Assembly: GCA_949878435.1 (NCBI GenBank)
Contig: CATLAK010000005.1
Coordinates: 62,001 to 126,000 of the forward strand
Direction: 5' to 3'
DNA from: an uncultured Lachnospiraceae bacterium
Lineage (GTDB): Bacteria; Bacillota; Clostridia; Lachnospirales; Lachnospiraceae
DNA length: 64,000 nt
Notes under the pieces: model-generated
The model's input: the letters and a program-made list of their open reading frames with translations, nothing else
Told to the model about the DNA's origin: nothing
The model's database searches: none
Part shown: piece after piece, positions 24,789 through 34,966 of the stretch
Position numbering within the stretch: the first letter of the stretch is position 1
Layout of the letters: every line of letters begins with the position of its first letter
Translations under genes and position numbers: made by a program

Positions 24789-25667
24789 TCACCCTTTTAC
24801 GCTCCCCATCGCCACGCCCTGCACGATATATTTCGAGAGGAACATATAGATGAGAATAATCGGCAGGATAGAAAATACAATCATCACATACACCTGCCCC
24901 ATATCAAACTTCAGCCAGTCTGTGGACCGCAGCTGTGCAATCAAGATCGGCAAAGTCTTCTTTTTATCCGTATGCAGAATCAACGCAGGTGTAAAATAAT
25001 TATTCCAGCTGGAAACGAACGTGAAGATTGCCTGCACTGCAATCGCCGGTTTCATCAGCGGAAGCACAATGGAATTGAACGTCCGAAATTCCCCCGACCC
25101 GTCAATGCGCGCCGCTTCTATAAGCGATAATGGCAGCGAACTTTCCATATACTGTTTCATGTAAAAGAAAGTGATCGGCGCCGCGATGGAGGGCACAATC
25201 AGCGGAATAAAAGAGTCGTCCAGTTTCATCTTTCCTACCAGCTGCAAAAATCCTAACGCAGTCACCTGGGTGGGGATCATCATGATCATAAGGATAAAAG
25301 TAAACATAAATTTTTTCAATTTGAATTCATAAGCATGAATCGCATACGCCGTCATCGTGGAAAAGTAGGTGCACAGAGCCGCGCTGAGCGTGGATATGAA
25401 AAAGCTGTTAAACAAGCCATACCATATAGGCAATGCACTTGCCGCCCTGCCGGCGCTCAAATTCTTCCAATTCGTCCACAGATTAGAACCCGGAATCGGT
25501 GTAAATCCTTTGGTCAGTTCCGCATGCGTCCTGGTTGCATTGATGAACAATACGTAAAACCAGAACAGACACAGAAAGGAAATCAAAACCAGTACGATAT
25601 AAGCGATGGTCCTTCTCGCTTTTACATTCATGCCCTTTTTCAGCTTTGTTTTCTTATTGTTTCCCAT
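24789..25667 (-). CDS. Sugar ABC importer permease, MalG-like
   Basis: A 292-residue inner-membrane subunit of a CUT1-type carbohydrate importer with six predicted segments. The coupling EAA motif reads SLIEAARIDGSGEFRTFNSI (about residues 178-197), and the C-terminus GVAMGSVKG is typical of MalG. AGGAGG precedes the ATG. Third gene in the order binding protein, MalF-like, MalG-like; no ATPase is encoded here, so a shared MsmK-type ATPase elsewhere is expected. Confidence 0.94.
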   Translation of the reverse strand: MGNNKKTKLKKGMNVKARRTIAYIVLVLISFLCLFWFYVLFINATRTHAELTKGFTPIPGSNLWTNWKNLSAGRAASALPIWYGLFNSFFISTLSAALCTYFSTMTAYAIHAYEFKLKKFMFTFILMIMMIPTQVTALGFLQLVGKMKLDDSFIPLIVPSIAAPITFFYMKQYMESSLPLSLIEAARIDGSGEFRTFNSIVLPLMKPAIAVQAIFTFVSSWNNYFTPALILHTDKKKTLPILIAQLRSTDWLKFDMGQVYVMIVFSILPIILIYMFLSKYIVQGVAMGSVKG

Positions 25668-25678
25668 ACCATCACCTC

Positions 25679-26590
25679 CTAGTCCACCTTCTTATTTGTA
25701 AACTTATATACAATCATGCTCAGGATAGCCGTGACAATGAACATTACCACCGAAAGCGCGCCGCCCAATCCATAATTCTTACTGTACAAATGTTTATTCA
25801 GATACATGATAAGTGTCATGGTAGAACGCATGGGATCGCCGGTGGCATTGGTCAGAATCTGGGGAACATCGAACATCTGCAAACCGCCGATCAGGGAGGT
25901 AATCATCACATAGACCAAAATAGGACGAAGGAGCGGAATCGTAATTTTGAAAAATGCCTGGGTGGAAGTTGCCCCATCCACTTCCGCCGCTTCAAAAAGA
26001 GCTGTATCGATTCCCATCATACCTGCCATCAATAAAATTGTTGTATTGCCGAACCACATCAGAAAATTCATGAAAGCAACTAAAGTTCTGGCACTCCACA
26101 CGTTCGACATGAATTTGTAGGGCTGATCCAATATGCCCATCTGCATCAAGATGGAGTTGACCGGTCCGCCGTCCGCAAACAATGTGAAAAACAGCATTGC
26201 AAATGCAGATGCCATGATCAGATTGGGCAGATAAATGACCGTTTTAAAGAATCTCTGTCCCTTAAGCCTTAAGCTGGGATTGGAAAACCATGCTGCCAGA
26301 AGGAGCGATACAATTATCTGCGGTATAAATCCCATCACCCACATGATCAGCGTATTTTGCGCATATGTAATCAGATCCCCGTTCACCACAATGGTTTTGT
26401 AATTTTCAAATCCCACAAAATTAGGACCGATCTGCGTAAGACCAGAACGGTAATTTTCAAAAAAGCTGTTATAGATTGTACTTGCCAGAGGGATAAACTG
26501 AAAAATCAGATACACTGATACAAACGGAATCAGAAAAATATACCCCCATTTATTGTAGCTTACAACCTTTCCTCTTCTTGCAGCCTTCAT
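25679..26590 (-). CDS. Sugar ABC importer permease, MalF-like
   Basis: A 303-residue CUT1 permease. The EAA motif is ALFEAAEVDGATSTQAFFKI. The ATG at 26590 is chosen over an upstream one (26665) because GGAGG lies 8 bp before it and family members start with a short basic stretch before KWGYIFLIPF. It ends 11 bp before the MalG-like gene. It works with the lipoprotein encoded upstream to bring oligosaccharides into the cell. Confidence 0.93.
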   Translation of the reverse strand: MKAARRGKVVSYNKWGYIFLIPFVSVYLIFQFIPLASTIYNSFFENYRSGLTQIGPNFVGFENYKTIVVNGDLITYAQNTLIMWVMGFIPQIIVSLLLAAWFSNPSLRLKGQRFFKTVIYLPNLIMASAFAMLFFTLFADGGPVNSILMQMGILDQPYKFMSNVWSARTLVAFMNFLMWFGNTTILLMAGMMGIDTALFEAAEVDGATSTQAFFKITIPLLRPILVYVMITSLIGGLQMFDVPQILTNATGDPMRSTMTLIMYLNKHLYSKNYGLGGALSVVMFIVTAILSMIVYKFTNKKVD

Positions 26591-26716
26591 AACAACCACC
26601 TCCGCGTATTGATGATCTTCCAGTTTATGCTTTACCCTTTTTAAAAGCCATGCCTGCCTGTTCAATCAGGCAGGCACAGCCGTAAGCAGGTGACTTCTAT
26701 AAAAATTTGTCCACGA

Positions 26717-28144
26717 TCAATATGTTAAATCAGGATATTTTTCTACTACTGCTTTGTAGAATAAATCTAATGCCCCATCCAAATCTGTATTGCCGTCAAA
26801 GTAGTTTTTCATCGCATTCTGGAATTCTTCGTTACATCCCTGATCGTAAATGGACAGGTTACTTAAATCAAGACCTTCAACGCCTGCGCAGTACATACCC
26901 AGAGGATTCTGTCCGCCGAGAATCTTGCTGGAATAACCCGGATCAGCTGCCATTCCTTCCATAGCCGGCTTATTGTTTACGAAGTCATCATCAGCCACTA
27001 CGATTTCCTTCATGATCTCTTCGTTGCATGTCATTTGAAGCATGATATCCTTAATCAGGCTTGCGTTGTCTGTACCTGTTGCTGCACAAATCCATGTACC
27101 GCCCCAGAAGAATCCTTGAGGACCTTCCGTTGCTGCCCATCCGCCAGCGTTTCCGATACTGCCTTCAGCATCTGCTGCCATGGAGAAATTAATGAACCAC
27201 GCGGGACCAAAGTAGCTGAAAACCTTGCCTTCGGGATAAAAGCCTTTGCTCCAGTCATCGCTCCACAATTCGTATGTGCTTGTTTCGCCTGCGTCTACCA
27301 GCGCCTTGGAATCTTCCACCCACTTCATGATGTTGTCGTCGATATTGATTTTTCCGTCCTCTACCCACTTGGAGGTTACATTGTTAGAGTATACACGATA
27401 GCTGTCATTTACAGAAGAAATAATGGAATATCCTGCATCCTTAAGTGTTGCAGCAGTCTCGGTAAAGGTATCCCAGTCGGCAACATATTTCTGCACTTCT
27501 GCCGGATCGTCTGTACCGAATACTTCTTTGGCAGCCTCACGGCTATAGAACATTGCGCCAGGGCAGCCCTGCCATGAGACACCTTTCAGTACGCCGTTTG
27601 AATCTGTAACGATGTCCTTGGTATACTGATACTGATTTGCAAGATCTGCATCTGTAATGCCAAGATCCGCAACCGGCATGGTGAACTCTGTGTCTACATA
27701 TTTCAATGCATAGTCAGCTTCCACAAGGAAGATATCAATCTTATCGTCCACTGCTGCATCTGCCTGTTTTAGCAAAGTTTCATCCAGATTGTTCTGGTAA
27801 GCATTATCATCATTGGGTGTGATATTCCAAACAACCGTAACATCGCCTATGGTTCCTTTGGTGGCATCGCTGGCATCAGCTGTATAGCCGGGATAGTGAT
27901 CCTGAATACGTCTCTTAAATTCATCATTCCAGCAATAAATATTGAGCACTTTTCCTTCATCCGCTGCCCCTGCTGCCTCTACTTGCGCAGGCGCTTCCTC
28001 CTCGGGCGCTGCCGCATCCTGTTGCTGTTCCTGCGCTGCCGTCCCGGGATCTGCACTGGTTTCATCCTTGGCGCCGCCGCATCCTGCCAGTAAACTGGCG
28101 GTCATTGCTGTAATAAGCATTGCACTGAGTAATTTCTTCTTCAT
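26717..28144 (-). CDS. Extracellular sugar-binding lipoprotein of ABC importer
   Basis: A 475-residue solute-binding protein. MKKKLLSAMLITAMTASLLA followed by GCGG gives a lipoprotein signal with Cys at residue 22. A Gln/Glu/Ala-rich linker follows, then the binding domain starting near VLNIYCWNDEF. Trp-rich stretches (GGWAATEGPQGFFWGGTW) suggest a carbohydrate site. First gene of the importer operon. Neighbouring cellobiose phosphorylase suggests beta-glucan oligosaccharides (cellodextrins) as the ligand, an inference from context. Confidence 0.92.
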   Translation of the reverse strand: MKKKLLSAMLITAMTASLLAGCGGAKDETSADPGTAAQEQQQDAAAPEEEAPAQVEAAGAADEGKVLNIYCWNDEFKRRIQDHYPGYTADASDATKGTIGDVTVVWNITPNDDNAYQNNLDETLLKQADAAVDDKIDIFLVEADYALKYVDTEFTMPVADLGITDADLANQYQYTKDIVTDSNGVLKGVSWQGCPGAMFYSREAAKEVFGTDDPAEVQKYVADWDTFTETAATLKDAGYSIISSVNDSYRVYSNNVTSKWVEDGKINIDDNIMKWVEDSKALVDAGETSTYELWSDDWSKGFYPEGKVFSYFGPAWFINFSMAADAEGSIGNAGGWAATEGPQGFFWGGTWICAATGTDNASLIKDIMLQMTCNEEIMKEIVVADDDFVNNKPAMEGMAADPGYSSKILGGQNPLGMYCAGVEGLDLSNLSIYDQGCNEEFQNAMKNYFDGNTDLDGALDLFYKAVVEKYPDLTY

Positions 28145-28253
28145 GGTTTATCCTCCCTTTTTATTTTAAAATAATATTTACTAGCTGCTGCATTTATATT
28201 GAGAAGAAACAGACCTTGGCAAATCTATTCTTCTAAATGCCATTACGCAAAAC

Positions 28254-29264
28254 TTAAATTTGTTTCACCGAAGTTCCGGGGATCACTTCCCCCGTCACAA
28301 CGATCTGCTCGATTAAGGTGGTCTTCGGTCTTTCAATAAGATTGATAAGCTTCTCCGCAGCCAGACTTCCAAGCTGTTTGGTATCCTGTTTCAAAGTGGT
28401 AAGCTGCGGTTCAAAGTGCCTTGCGATCCTTGCCCCGTCATATCCTGCAATCGAGATGTCTTCCGGTATCTTCATCCCTCTTGCATAAATGGCGTTGATT
28501 CCTCCCAGACAGGCGAAATCATCTGGATATAAGATACAGGTAGGCGGATTCTTAAGTGCAAGAAGTTTTTCCGTCTCCTCATAAGTCCCCTTGGTGTCGC
28601 GATAAGGCGCCTCCCTTACATACTGTGCCGGAACCTCGATTCCAAGTTCCTCGCAGGTATGGTGGAAAGAAGAGAGCCTGCTCTGCGTAACCGCCGAATC
28701 AGCGCCGTGTATGTACGCAATCTTCCGATGTCCCATGTCATATACGTAATGCACCAGATCTCTCATCCCCTTAATGTTATCCGAAATGATGGCACATCGG
28801 TTGTGAAAAAGATGATCGATGGTCACTACCGGTATCTCGCTTCTGACCAGTTCCTCGACTTCCGGATCATAGAAGTCGACACAGGCGATCACGACTCCAT
28901 CAAAACCGCGGTATCTGCTATGTTCCAGATAGGACATTCTTCCGGTCCGCTTTTTGCAGCAGTTGATGAATGTGATATCATACCCATTCTCCTCCACCGT
29001 ATTCTTAAAACTGTCCAGCACATGGGAAAAGTAATCATGGGTAAGTCCGCTCATGGCTTCATCCGCAAAAAGCACCCCTAAATTGTAGGTTCTGTTGGTT
29101 TTTAGCGACTTCGCCGCGGCATTGGGTGAATAGCCCAATTCTTTTGCCACCTGTCTGATATGTGCTTTTGTATCTTCTCCTATGTCCTTGTGGTCATTCA
29201 GCGCCTTGCTCACCGTTGCTACGGATACACCGCAGAGTGCCGAAATATCTTTCATCGATACCAT
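28254..29264 (-). CDS. LacI-family regulator of the cellodextrin locus
   Basis: A 336-residue repressor: helix-turn-helix MKDISALCGVSVATVSKALN (about residues 4-23), hinge YSPNAAAKSLKT, then a sugar-binding domain. I use the ATG at 29264 because family members start MVSMKDI or MKDI; upstream codons lengthen the frame to 29396 but add an AT-rich, non-homologous leader. It lies between the importer operon (same strand, 109 bp away) and the divergent cellobiose phosphorylase gene, so it probably controls both. Confidence 0.92.
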   Translation of the reverse strand: MVSMKDISALCGVSVATVSKALNDHKDIGEDTKAHIRQVAKELGYSPNAAAKSLKTNRTYNLGVLFADEAMSGLTHDYFSHVLDSFKNTVEENGYDITFINCCKKRTGRMSYLEHSRYRGFDGVVIACVDFYDPEVEELVRSEIPVVTIDHLFHNRCAIISDNIKGMRDLVHYVYDMGHRKIAYIHGADSAVTQSRLSSFHHTCEELGIEVPAQYVREAPYRDTKGTYEETEKLLALKNPPTCILYPDDFACLGGINAIYARGMKIPEDISIAGYDGARIARHFEPQLTTLKQDTKQLGSLAAEKLINLIERPKTTLIEQIVVTGEVIPGTSVKQI

Positions 29265-29553
29265 GTTTTCTTTACCCTTATCCCTTAACCGCTTACTTAA
29301 TCGTTTTCGTATGTTAAGCATATAATATTTTTTACAGTTTTGCAAGGTAATTTTTAATTTTTTTATGCAAATATTATAATTTTGGCAATTATGCACATAT
29401 TCTGCTCTAATTTTTTACACTTTCCGCGCTTGTTTTATGTCGTTTTTACTTAAAAATTACTAAATCTCTCTTTTTTATTCGTTCTGTGTCCTGTTCCATT
29501 GCTATTGCTATATGTTTTTCCATTTATTTTTATATAAAATGTATATTTATTGC

Positions 29554-29616
29554 TTGCATATGCATGAAATCTTATGTATAATTCTGATTATATCAATTAC
29601 TTAAACGTTTTCTTAA
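29554..29616 (+). promoter_or_regulatory. Promoter and operator of cellobiose phosphorylase
   Basis: TTGCAT (29554-29559), 17 bp, TATAAT (29577-29582) makes a sigma-A promoter. An operator-like CTTAAACGTTTTCTTAA (29600-29616, core AAACGTTT) lies just after the expected start point, where LacI-type repressors commonly bind. The rest of the 440-bp gap 29265-29704 is AT-rich with no other feature that I can support. Confidence 0.6.
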
Positions 29617-29704
29617 ATGTATTGCAAATTAAAGCACCAGGTAAAATGACGCAAAGACACTTTCAATAAACAAATACATAAATCAAGAAAAGGAGAATAT
29701 CATT

Positions 29705-32140
29705 ATGAAATATGGCTATTTCGATGATTCAAGCCGCGAATACGTAATCACCACCCCGCGGACGCCGCTTCCCTGGATCAATTATTTAGGCTGCCGGGAC
29801 TTCTTCAGCCTGATTTCCAACACCTGCGGCGGCTATTCTTTTTATAAAGATGCGAAATTGCTTCGCCTGACCCGCTACCGCTACAACAACATACCAGCAG
29901 ATACAGACGGTATGTATTTTTATATAAAGGAAGGGGATACCGTCTGGAACCCCGGGTGGCAGCCCGCGCAGACCCCCCTTGATTCCTATGAATGCCGCCA
30001 CGGCATTGGATACAGCCGCTTTACTTCGTCCAAAAATGACTTGAAGGCATCTCTTCTCACCTTTGTGCCCATGGAGGATGCCTGCGAGATCAATCGTCTG
30101 AAACTGACCAATGAATCTGATTTGGTCAAGACCGTCTCCCTCTTTTCCTATGTGGAATGGTGCCTGTGGAATGCCGACGACGATATGAAGAATTTCCAGC
30201 GGAATCTAAATACCGGAGAAGTAGAAATCGTTGATTCTGCAATTTTCCACAAAACAGAATACCGGGAGCGCCGCAATCACTATGCGGTATACTCCGTCAA
30301 TGCCGAAATAAGCGGGTTTGATACAGACCGAGATGCTTTTCTTGGCGCCTACAGAGGAAACAGCTTACCCGAGGCAGTGGAAAAAGGCGCCTGCACCAAT
30401 TCCGTTGCAAGCGGCTGGTCTCCCATTGCTTCCCACCAGATCGACTTAACCCTTGCACCCGGCGAGACCAAGTCCTTCGTCTTTGTATTAGGCTACATAG
30501 AAGTCCCGGAAGAAAACAAATGGGAAGACCACGGCGTCATCAATAAAGCGCCCGCCTTTGCTCTGCTTCAAAAGTACCGCACCGATGAAGATGTGGAGCA
30601 GGCATTTGCCGGTCTAAATGCCTACTGGAGGGATCTCTTGTCCAAGTTTTCCCTTAAATCTTCCAACGAAAAGGTGGACCGCATGGTCAATACCTGGCAT
30701 CAGTACCAGTGTATGGTAACTTTCAACATGTCACGCTCCGCTTCGTACTACGAATCAGGCATTGGAAGAGGCATGGGCTTTCGGGATTCCTGCCAGGATC
30801 TGCTGGGCTTCGTACACCTCATTCCGGACCGGGCAAGGGAACGGATTATCGACATTGCTTCCACGCAATTTCCTGACGGCAGCGCTTACCACCAGTATCA
30901 GCCGCTCACCAAAAAGGGCAATTCCGATATCGGAAGCGGCTTCAACGATGATCCTCTATGGCTCATTGCCTGTACCAGCGCCTACATACGAGAGACCGGC
31001 GACACCTCGATTCTTGATGTGCAGGTTCCTTTTGACTGCGACGAAGGCACAAGCGCTCCCCTTATGGAACATTTAAAACGTTCCTTCAACTACACCCTGA
31101 CCCACAAAGGTCCCCATCTGCTTCCGCTGATTGGGCGTGCCGACTGGAATGACTGTCTGAATCTGAACTGCTTCTCCGCGCATCCCGGTGAGTCCTTTCA
31201 GACCTTCGGACCTAGTGAAGGTCCTGTTGCCGAATCTGTTTTCATTGCAGGCATGTTCGTCAAATACGGAGAAGAATACGCCCAGCTCTGCGAACTTACC
31301 GGAAATCAAGAAGAAGCAGACCGGGCACGTCAGGAAGTACATGCAATGTACAATGCGGTTTTAAAAGACGGGTGGGACGGAGAATGGTTCCTGCGTGCAT
31401 ATGATGCCTATGGTCAAAAAATAGGCTCCAAGGAATGTGAAGAAGGTCAGATTTTCATTGAGCCCCAAGGTTTTTGTGTCCTTGCCGGAATCGGCATAAA
31501 AGAGGGGCTTGCCGAAAAAGCCCTTGACGCTGTCAAAGAAAAACTGGATACCCAATATGGCATCATGATTCTCCAGCCTGCCTACACCAGATACCATTTA
31601 GAACTCGGCGAAGTCACCTCTTATCCCCCCGGATACAAGGAAAACGCCGGGATCTTCTGTCATAACAATCCCTGGGTCTCCATTGCGGAAACGGTGATCG
31701 GGCGGGGGAACCGCGCTTTTGAAATTTACCGCAAGACCTGCCCTGCTTACCTTGAAGAAATCAGCGAAATTCACCGTACAGAGCCCTATGCCTACTCACA
31801 GATGATTGCAGGAAGGGATGCCAAAACTCATGGAGAAGCAAAGAACAGCTGGCTCACCGGCACCGCAGCATGGACTTTCGTCAACATCTCCCAGTATATC
31901 CTGGGCGTATATCCCACTCACAGAGGCTTAAGCATAGCCCCCTGTGTTCCCAAGGGATTCGGCGATTTTGAAATCACAAGGAAATTCCGGGAGGGCGTCT
32001 ACCACATCAAAGTGGTAAATCCCGGAAATGTAGAAAAGCGCGTTAAGAGCATCCACGTGGACGGCAGCCCCATCGACGGCTGCATCATCCCATACGTGCC
32101 AGGAAAAGCATCTTATGAAATCCTTGTCACCATGAGCTGA
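29705..32140 (+). CDS. Cellobiose phosphorylase (GH94)
   Basis: An 811-residue cytoplasmic enzyme that splits cellobiose with phosphate into glucose-1-phosphate and glucose, saving ATP. The N-terminus [20 protein letters not shown] and the run [18 protein letters not shown] are close to what I recall for clostridial cellobiose phosphorylases, which are also about 811 residues. The catalytic acid lies in [12 protein letters not shown] (about residue 480), and the phosphate region includes [23 protein letters not shown] precedes the ATG. It is divergent from LacI and the importer genes, completing an import-and-phosphorolysis route. Cellobiose rather than longer chains is inferred from length and motifs. 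Confidence 0.93.
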   Translation: MKYGYFDDSSREYVITTPRTPLPWINYLGCRDFFSLISNTCGGYSFYKDAKLLRLTRYRYNNIPADTDGMYFYIKEGDTVWNPGWQPAQTPLDSYECRHGIGYSRFTSSKNDLKASLLTFVPMEDACEINRLKLTNESDLVKTVSLFSYVEWCLWNADDDMKNFQRNLNTGEVEIVDSAIFHKTEYRERRNHYAVYSVNAEISGFDTDRDAFLGAYRGNSLPEAVEKGACTNSVASGWSPIASHQIDLTLAPGETKSFVFVLGYIEVPEENKWEDHGVINKAPAFALLQKYRTDEDVEQAFAGLNAYWRDLLSKFSLKSSNEKVDRMVNTWHQYQCMVTFNMSRSASYYESGIGRGMGFRDSCQDLLGFVHLIPDRARERIIDIASTQFPDGSAYHQYQPLTKKGNSDIGSGFNDDPLWLIACTSAYIRETGDTSILDVQVPFDCDEGTSAPLMEHLKRSFNYTLTHKGPHLLPLIGRADWNDCLNLNCFSAHPGESFQTFGPSEGPVAESVFIAGMFVKYGEEYAQLCELTGNQEEADRARQEVHAMYNAVLKDGWDGEWFLRAYDAYGQKIGSKECEEGQIFIEPQGFCVLAGIGIKEGLAEKALDAVKEKLDTQYGIMILQPAYTRYHLELGEVTSYPPGYKENAGIFCHNNPWVSIAETVIGRGNRAFEIYRKTCPAYLEEISEIHRTEPYAYSQMIAGRDAKTHGEAKNSWLTGTAAWTFVNISQYILGVYPTHRGLSIAPCVPKGFGDFEITRKFREGVYHIKVVNPGNVEKRVKSIHVDGSPIDGCIIPYVPGKASYEILVTMS

Positions 32141-32176
32141 CACCTATGTCCCCTATTCAGACGGCTGAACTAAAGT

Positions 32177-32228
32177 AAAAAACGGCGGTGTTCCATAGCC
32201 TTTCAGGTTCATGAAATACCGCCGTTTT
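32177..32228. terminator. Bidirectional terminator between GH94 and cardiolipin synthase
   Basis: AAAACGGCGGT (32179-32189) pairs with ACCGCCGTTTT (32218-32228). It lies between the ends of convergent genes and carries A/T tracts on both sides. Confidence 0.8.
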
Positions 32229-32244
32229 CCTTACCTGACAAGTT

Positions 32245-33792
32245 CTACAAAAGCGGCGCCAGCAATCTCGACACCCGCCCCACGATCTTCTGGTAAAGAG
32301 GGAGCTTCTTATAATAATCTGCAGTGACCTTCTGGCACTTGCACAATGTATTCTGAAAGTCTTCTTCCACCTTTGCCACCACAGAATGATCATAAAAATA
32401 AACACCGCATTCAAAATGATGGTAAAAGCTCCGGTAATCTAAATTAATCGTTCCTACTGCAGCACTGATATCATCCGAGACAAATGCTTTGGCATGGATA
32501 AACCCGGGCGTATATTCATATACATTGATTCCCGCCTCAAGCAGTTCCGGATAAAAGGTCCTTGCGATATAATAGACCACCTTCTTATCCGGAATATGTG
32601 GAAGAATCATGGACACTTCCACACCTCTGCGCGCTGCATACCGCATGCTGTCCAAAAACTCTCTGTCAACAATGAAATATGGCGTCATGATATGCACATA
32701 CTTTATTGCGCTCTCGATCATGGATTCATAAACCGTCTTTGCGACTTCCGTGCTTCTGGTCGGCGTCTCTCCATAAGGTATCACGAAGCCATCATGGTAA
32801 AACGGCTTTTCAAAGACAATATCCTTCAGATAACTCTCATAATCTTCACTGCCCTTTTCCGATACGTTCCACATCTGAAGGTACATCACCGTGAAACTCC
32901 TGACCGCATCTCCGGTGATTTTGACCGCTACGTCTTTCCAATGACCAAACCGCTCCACCTGATTGATATACTCATCTGCCAGATTCACGCCGCCCGTAAA
33001 AGCAACTTTTCCGTCAATCACCACTATCTTCCTATGATCGCGGTTATTCTGGCTGGTGGATAAAAATGGGACAATGGGGGCGAACATTTTGGCTTTGATT
33101 CCATGCCTGCGCAATTCTTCAGGATATCTGTAAGGCAAAAGCAAAATGGAGCACATCCCGTCATACATCACTCTGACCTCCACGCCTTCCTTCACCTTTT
33201 CCTTCAGAATATCCAGCACGGCATTCCACATAATCCCCCGCTCTACGATAAAATACTCTAAGAAAATAAATTTTTCCGCCTTTTGCAGCTCCGCCAAAAG
33301 ATCGGCAAACTTATCCTCCCCTACCGGATAATACACCGCACCAGATTCATGGTAGGCAGGGAAGCCTGCCGTATGCTCCATATAATGGGCAAATCCTTTC
33401 AGCTGGGCAGACCGTTCTTTGATTGCTTCTTTCGTCTCCTTTGTGGTATAAAGAAGTCCTTTCGTTTCCTTCATGCGCCTGCCTAATTTGGTCTTTAAGC
33501 CAATCCCGCTGAAATTTCCAACCACGAAAATATAGATCAACGCCCCCAGCACGGGAAAAAGACAAAGAGGAATGATCCAGCTCATTTTAAACTCCGCCGG
33601 TTCATCCCTATTGACAATAAAAATGATCAAAAATGCACCCAGCACATTCATGCTCTCCCATATAAAAGGGAAAAAACTGCGAAGCTCAAGAAAACTTCCA
33701 ATCAGAACAAACATCTGCAGCAGCACCATTACAATAATGATCAGCGTGCGTCCAAATACAATTTTATACAGGCAATTAATAAATCGTTTCAT
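32245..33792 (-). CDS. cls: Cardiolipin synthase (phospholipase D superfamily)
   Basis: A 515-residue membrane enzyme that joins two phosphatidylglycerol molecules into cardiolipin. Two N-terminal membrane segments (about 13-60) precede two HKD motifs: HRKIVVIDGKVAFTGGVN and HAKAFVSDDISAAVGTIN. The second has Asp-Asp in the expected place, so both active-site halves are present. It starts 9 bp after the pyridoxamine kinase-like gene, so the two form an operon. Confidence 0.93.
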   Translation of the reverse strand: MKRFINCLYKIVFGRTLIIIVMVLLQMFVLIGSFLELRSFFPFIWESMNVLGAFLIIFIVNRDEPAEFKMSWIIPLCLFPVLGALIYIFVVGNFSGIGLKTKLGRRMKETKGLLYTTKETKEAIKERSAQLKGFAHYMEHTAGFPAYHESGAVYYPVGEDKFADLLAELQKAEKFIFLEYFIVERGIMWNAVLDILKEKVKEGVEVRVMYDGMCSILLLPYRYPEELRRHGIKAKMFAPIVPFLSTSQNNRDHRKIVVIDGKVAFTGGVNLADEYINQVERFGHWKDVAVKITGDAVRSFTVMYLQMWNVSEKGSEDYESYLKDIVFEKPFYHDGFVIPYGETPTRSTEVAKTVYESMIESAIKYVHIMTPYFIVDREFLDSMRYAARRGVEVSMILPHIPDKKVVYYIARTFYPELLEAGINVYEYTPGFIHAKAFVSDDISAAVGTINLDYRSFYHHFECGVYFYDHSVVAKVEEDFQNTLCKCQKVTADYYKKLPLYQKIVGRVSRLLAPLL

Positions 33793-33801
33793 ATTTCCTC
33801 A

Positions 33802-34635
33802 TCATCTTTTCAACAGGTGAAGTATTTCCTCAAAGCAGACTCCGTTTTTTGACTCGATTCCCATCTCTATCGACTTCACCATACACTTCTTGACAAACTG
33901 CGACGCTTTTTTGACCGATTCCACAAAAGGCACTCCATTCACCGCATCCGCCGCTATGATTGCAGCAAACAGATCCCCTGTACCGCAGCGCTCATTTCCT
34001 TCCCTATAAGTCCTAAACAGCACAGATTCCTCCTGTTCCTGATACATATAGTTTGCTATAAACTTCCCCTGAGGTATACCTGTAATCACAATTTTTTCCG
34101 GTCCCATATCATGCAGCTTTTCCGTCATGGCAGACAGCTCCGCCCTCCTCCAGCCCCTTTCCCGATAGGGGGTGTCCGTCAATTTGCATGCCTCCGTCAG
34201 GTTCGGCGTAATGATGTCTGCAAGCGACACCAGCCTGCGCATTCTGCGGCACATCTCCTCCGTATATGTTTCTGCAATTTTCCCGTGATCACCCATCACG
34301 GGATCGATAACAACAATCGTCCCTTCCGCTGAAAATTGCTCCACAAACGTCTCAACCAGCGTAATCTGCTCCTCTGACCCAAGAAATCCAGACATAATAC
34401 CGTCAAACTTCAAATCCAGCTTTTTCCACATGGCAAAGTATTCCGGCAGCTTTGCCGTATAATCATCGAAGAAATACTCCGGATAACCCACATGATTGGA
34501 TAAAATAGACGTCGGCACTGGGCAGCACTGAATTTTCAGATGAGAAATAACCGGCATCGATACCGCCAGTGCACATCTGCCAAATCCAGTCAGATCATTA
34601 ATCGCTGCAATTTTCTTCTGTCTTCTTTCTTCCAT
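33802..34635 (-). CDS. Pyridoxamine/pyridoxal kinase (PdxY-like)
   Basis: A 277-residue ribokinase-fold kinase of the pyridoxal type. Features: VPTSILSNHVGYPEYFF near the N-terminus, VVIDPVMGDHGKI, ITPNLTEACKLT and the anion hole GTGDLFAAII with catalytic Asp. Predicted to phosphorylate vitamin B6 vitamers at the 5' position to give the PLP cofactor used by dapL and glycogen phosphorylase in this window, though no direct link is shown. Upstream of cls in one transcript. Confidence 0.9.
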   Translation of the reverse strand: MEERRQKKIAAINDLTGFGRCALAVSMPVISHLKIQCCPVPTSILSNHVGYPEYFFDDYTAKLPEYFAMWKKLDLKFDGIMSGFLGSEEQITLVETFVEQFSAEGTIVVIDPVMGDHGKIAETYTEEMCRRMRRLVSLADIITPNLTEACKLTDTPYRERGWRRAELSAMTEKLHDMGPEKIVITGIPQGKFIANYMYQEQEESVLFRTYREGNERCGTGDLFAAIIAADAVNGVPFVESVKKASQFVKKCMVKSIEMGIESKNGVCFEEILHLLKR

Positions 34636-34747
34636 TATTTTCCTTCCTTATGTTAAAAAAAGTGTACACGTATATCACATGCACACCATTCCTCTGCTCT
34701 GCGCAAACTCCATCCGCAGACCGCAGGCACCTTATGGGATTTCGAAA

Positions 34748-34821
34748 CGTGCGTTAGAGGATTCGAACCCCCGACCTTTTGGTCCGTAGCCAAACGCTCT
34801 ATCCAGCTGAGCTAAACGCAC
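34748..34821 (-). tRNA. tRNA-Arg (anticodon ACG)
   Basis: Acceptor GTGCGTT/AACGCAC, anticodon arm TTTGGCTACGGACCAAA, T-arm GGGGGTTCGAATCCTCT. No encoded CCA. The ACG anticodon needs TadA deamination to read CGU/CGC/CGA. Stands alone between the kinase and J-domain genes. Confidence 0.96.
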
Positions 34822-34908
34822 ATCCATTGCTATTATCTGCAACAAAAAACATTTTATTATAAGCCAGCCGCTTTGTCAAGGGAATTTCCATTTTTTGTTT
34901 TTATATTG

Positions 34909-34950
34909 GTAGCAGTTCAGCCCGCAAGTACAGGAGGGCTGAGCTGTTAC
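34909..34950. repeat. Mini palindromic element G
   Basis: GTAGCAGTTCAGCCC (34909-34923) and GGGCTGAGCTGTTAC (34936-34950) form a 15-bp stem with transitions only, 16 bp after the J-domain stop codon. Its left half plus loop (GCAAGTACAGGAG) matches the end of element F at 39633, so the two are the same family. Confidence 0.7.
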
Positions 34951-34966
34951 TTTACAGTTGCAAACC

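Noticed and set aside
30762-31076. Alternative-frame open readings inside the cellobiose phosphorylase gene
   Set aside because: They overlap a long, well-supported family protein and have no start signals.
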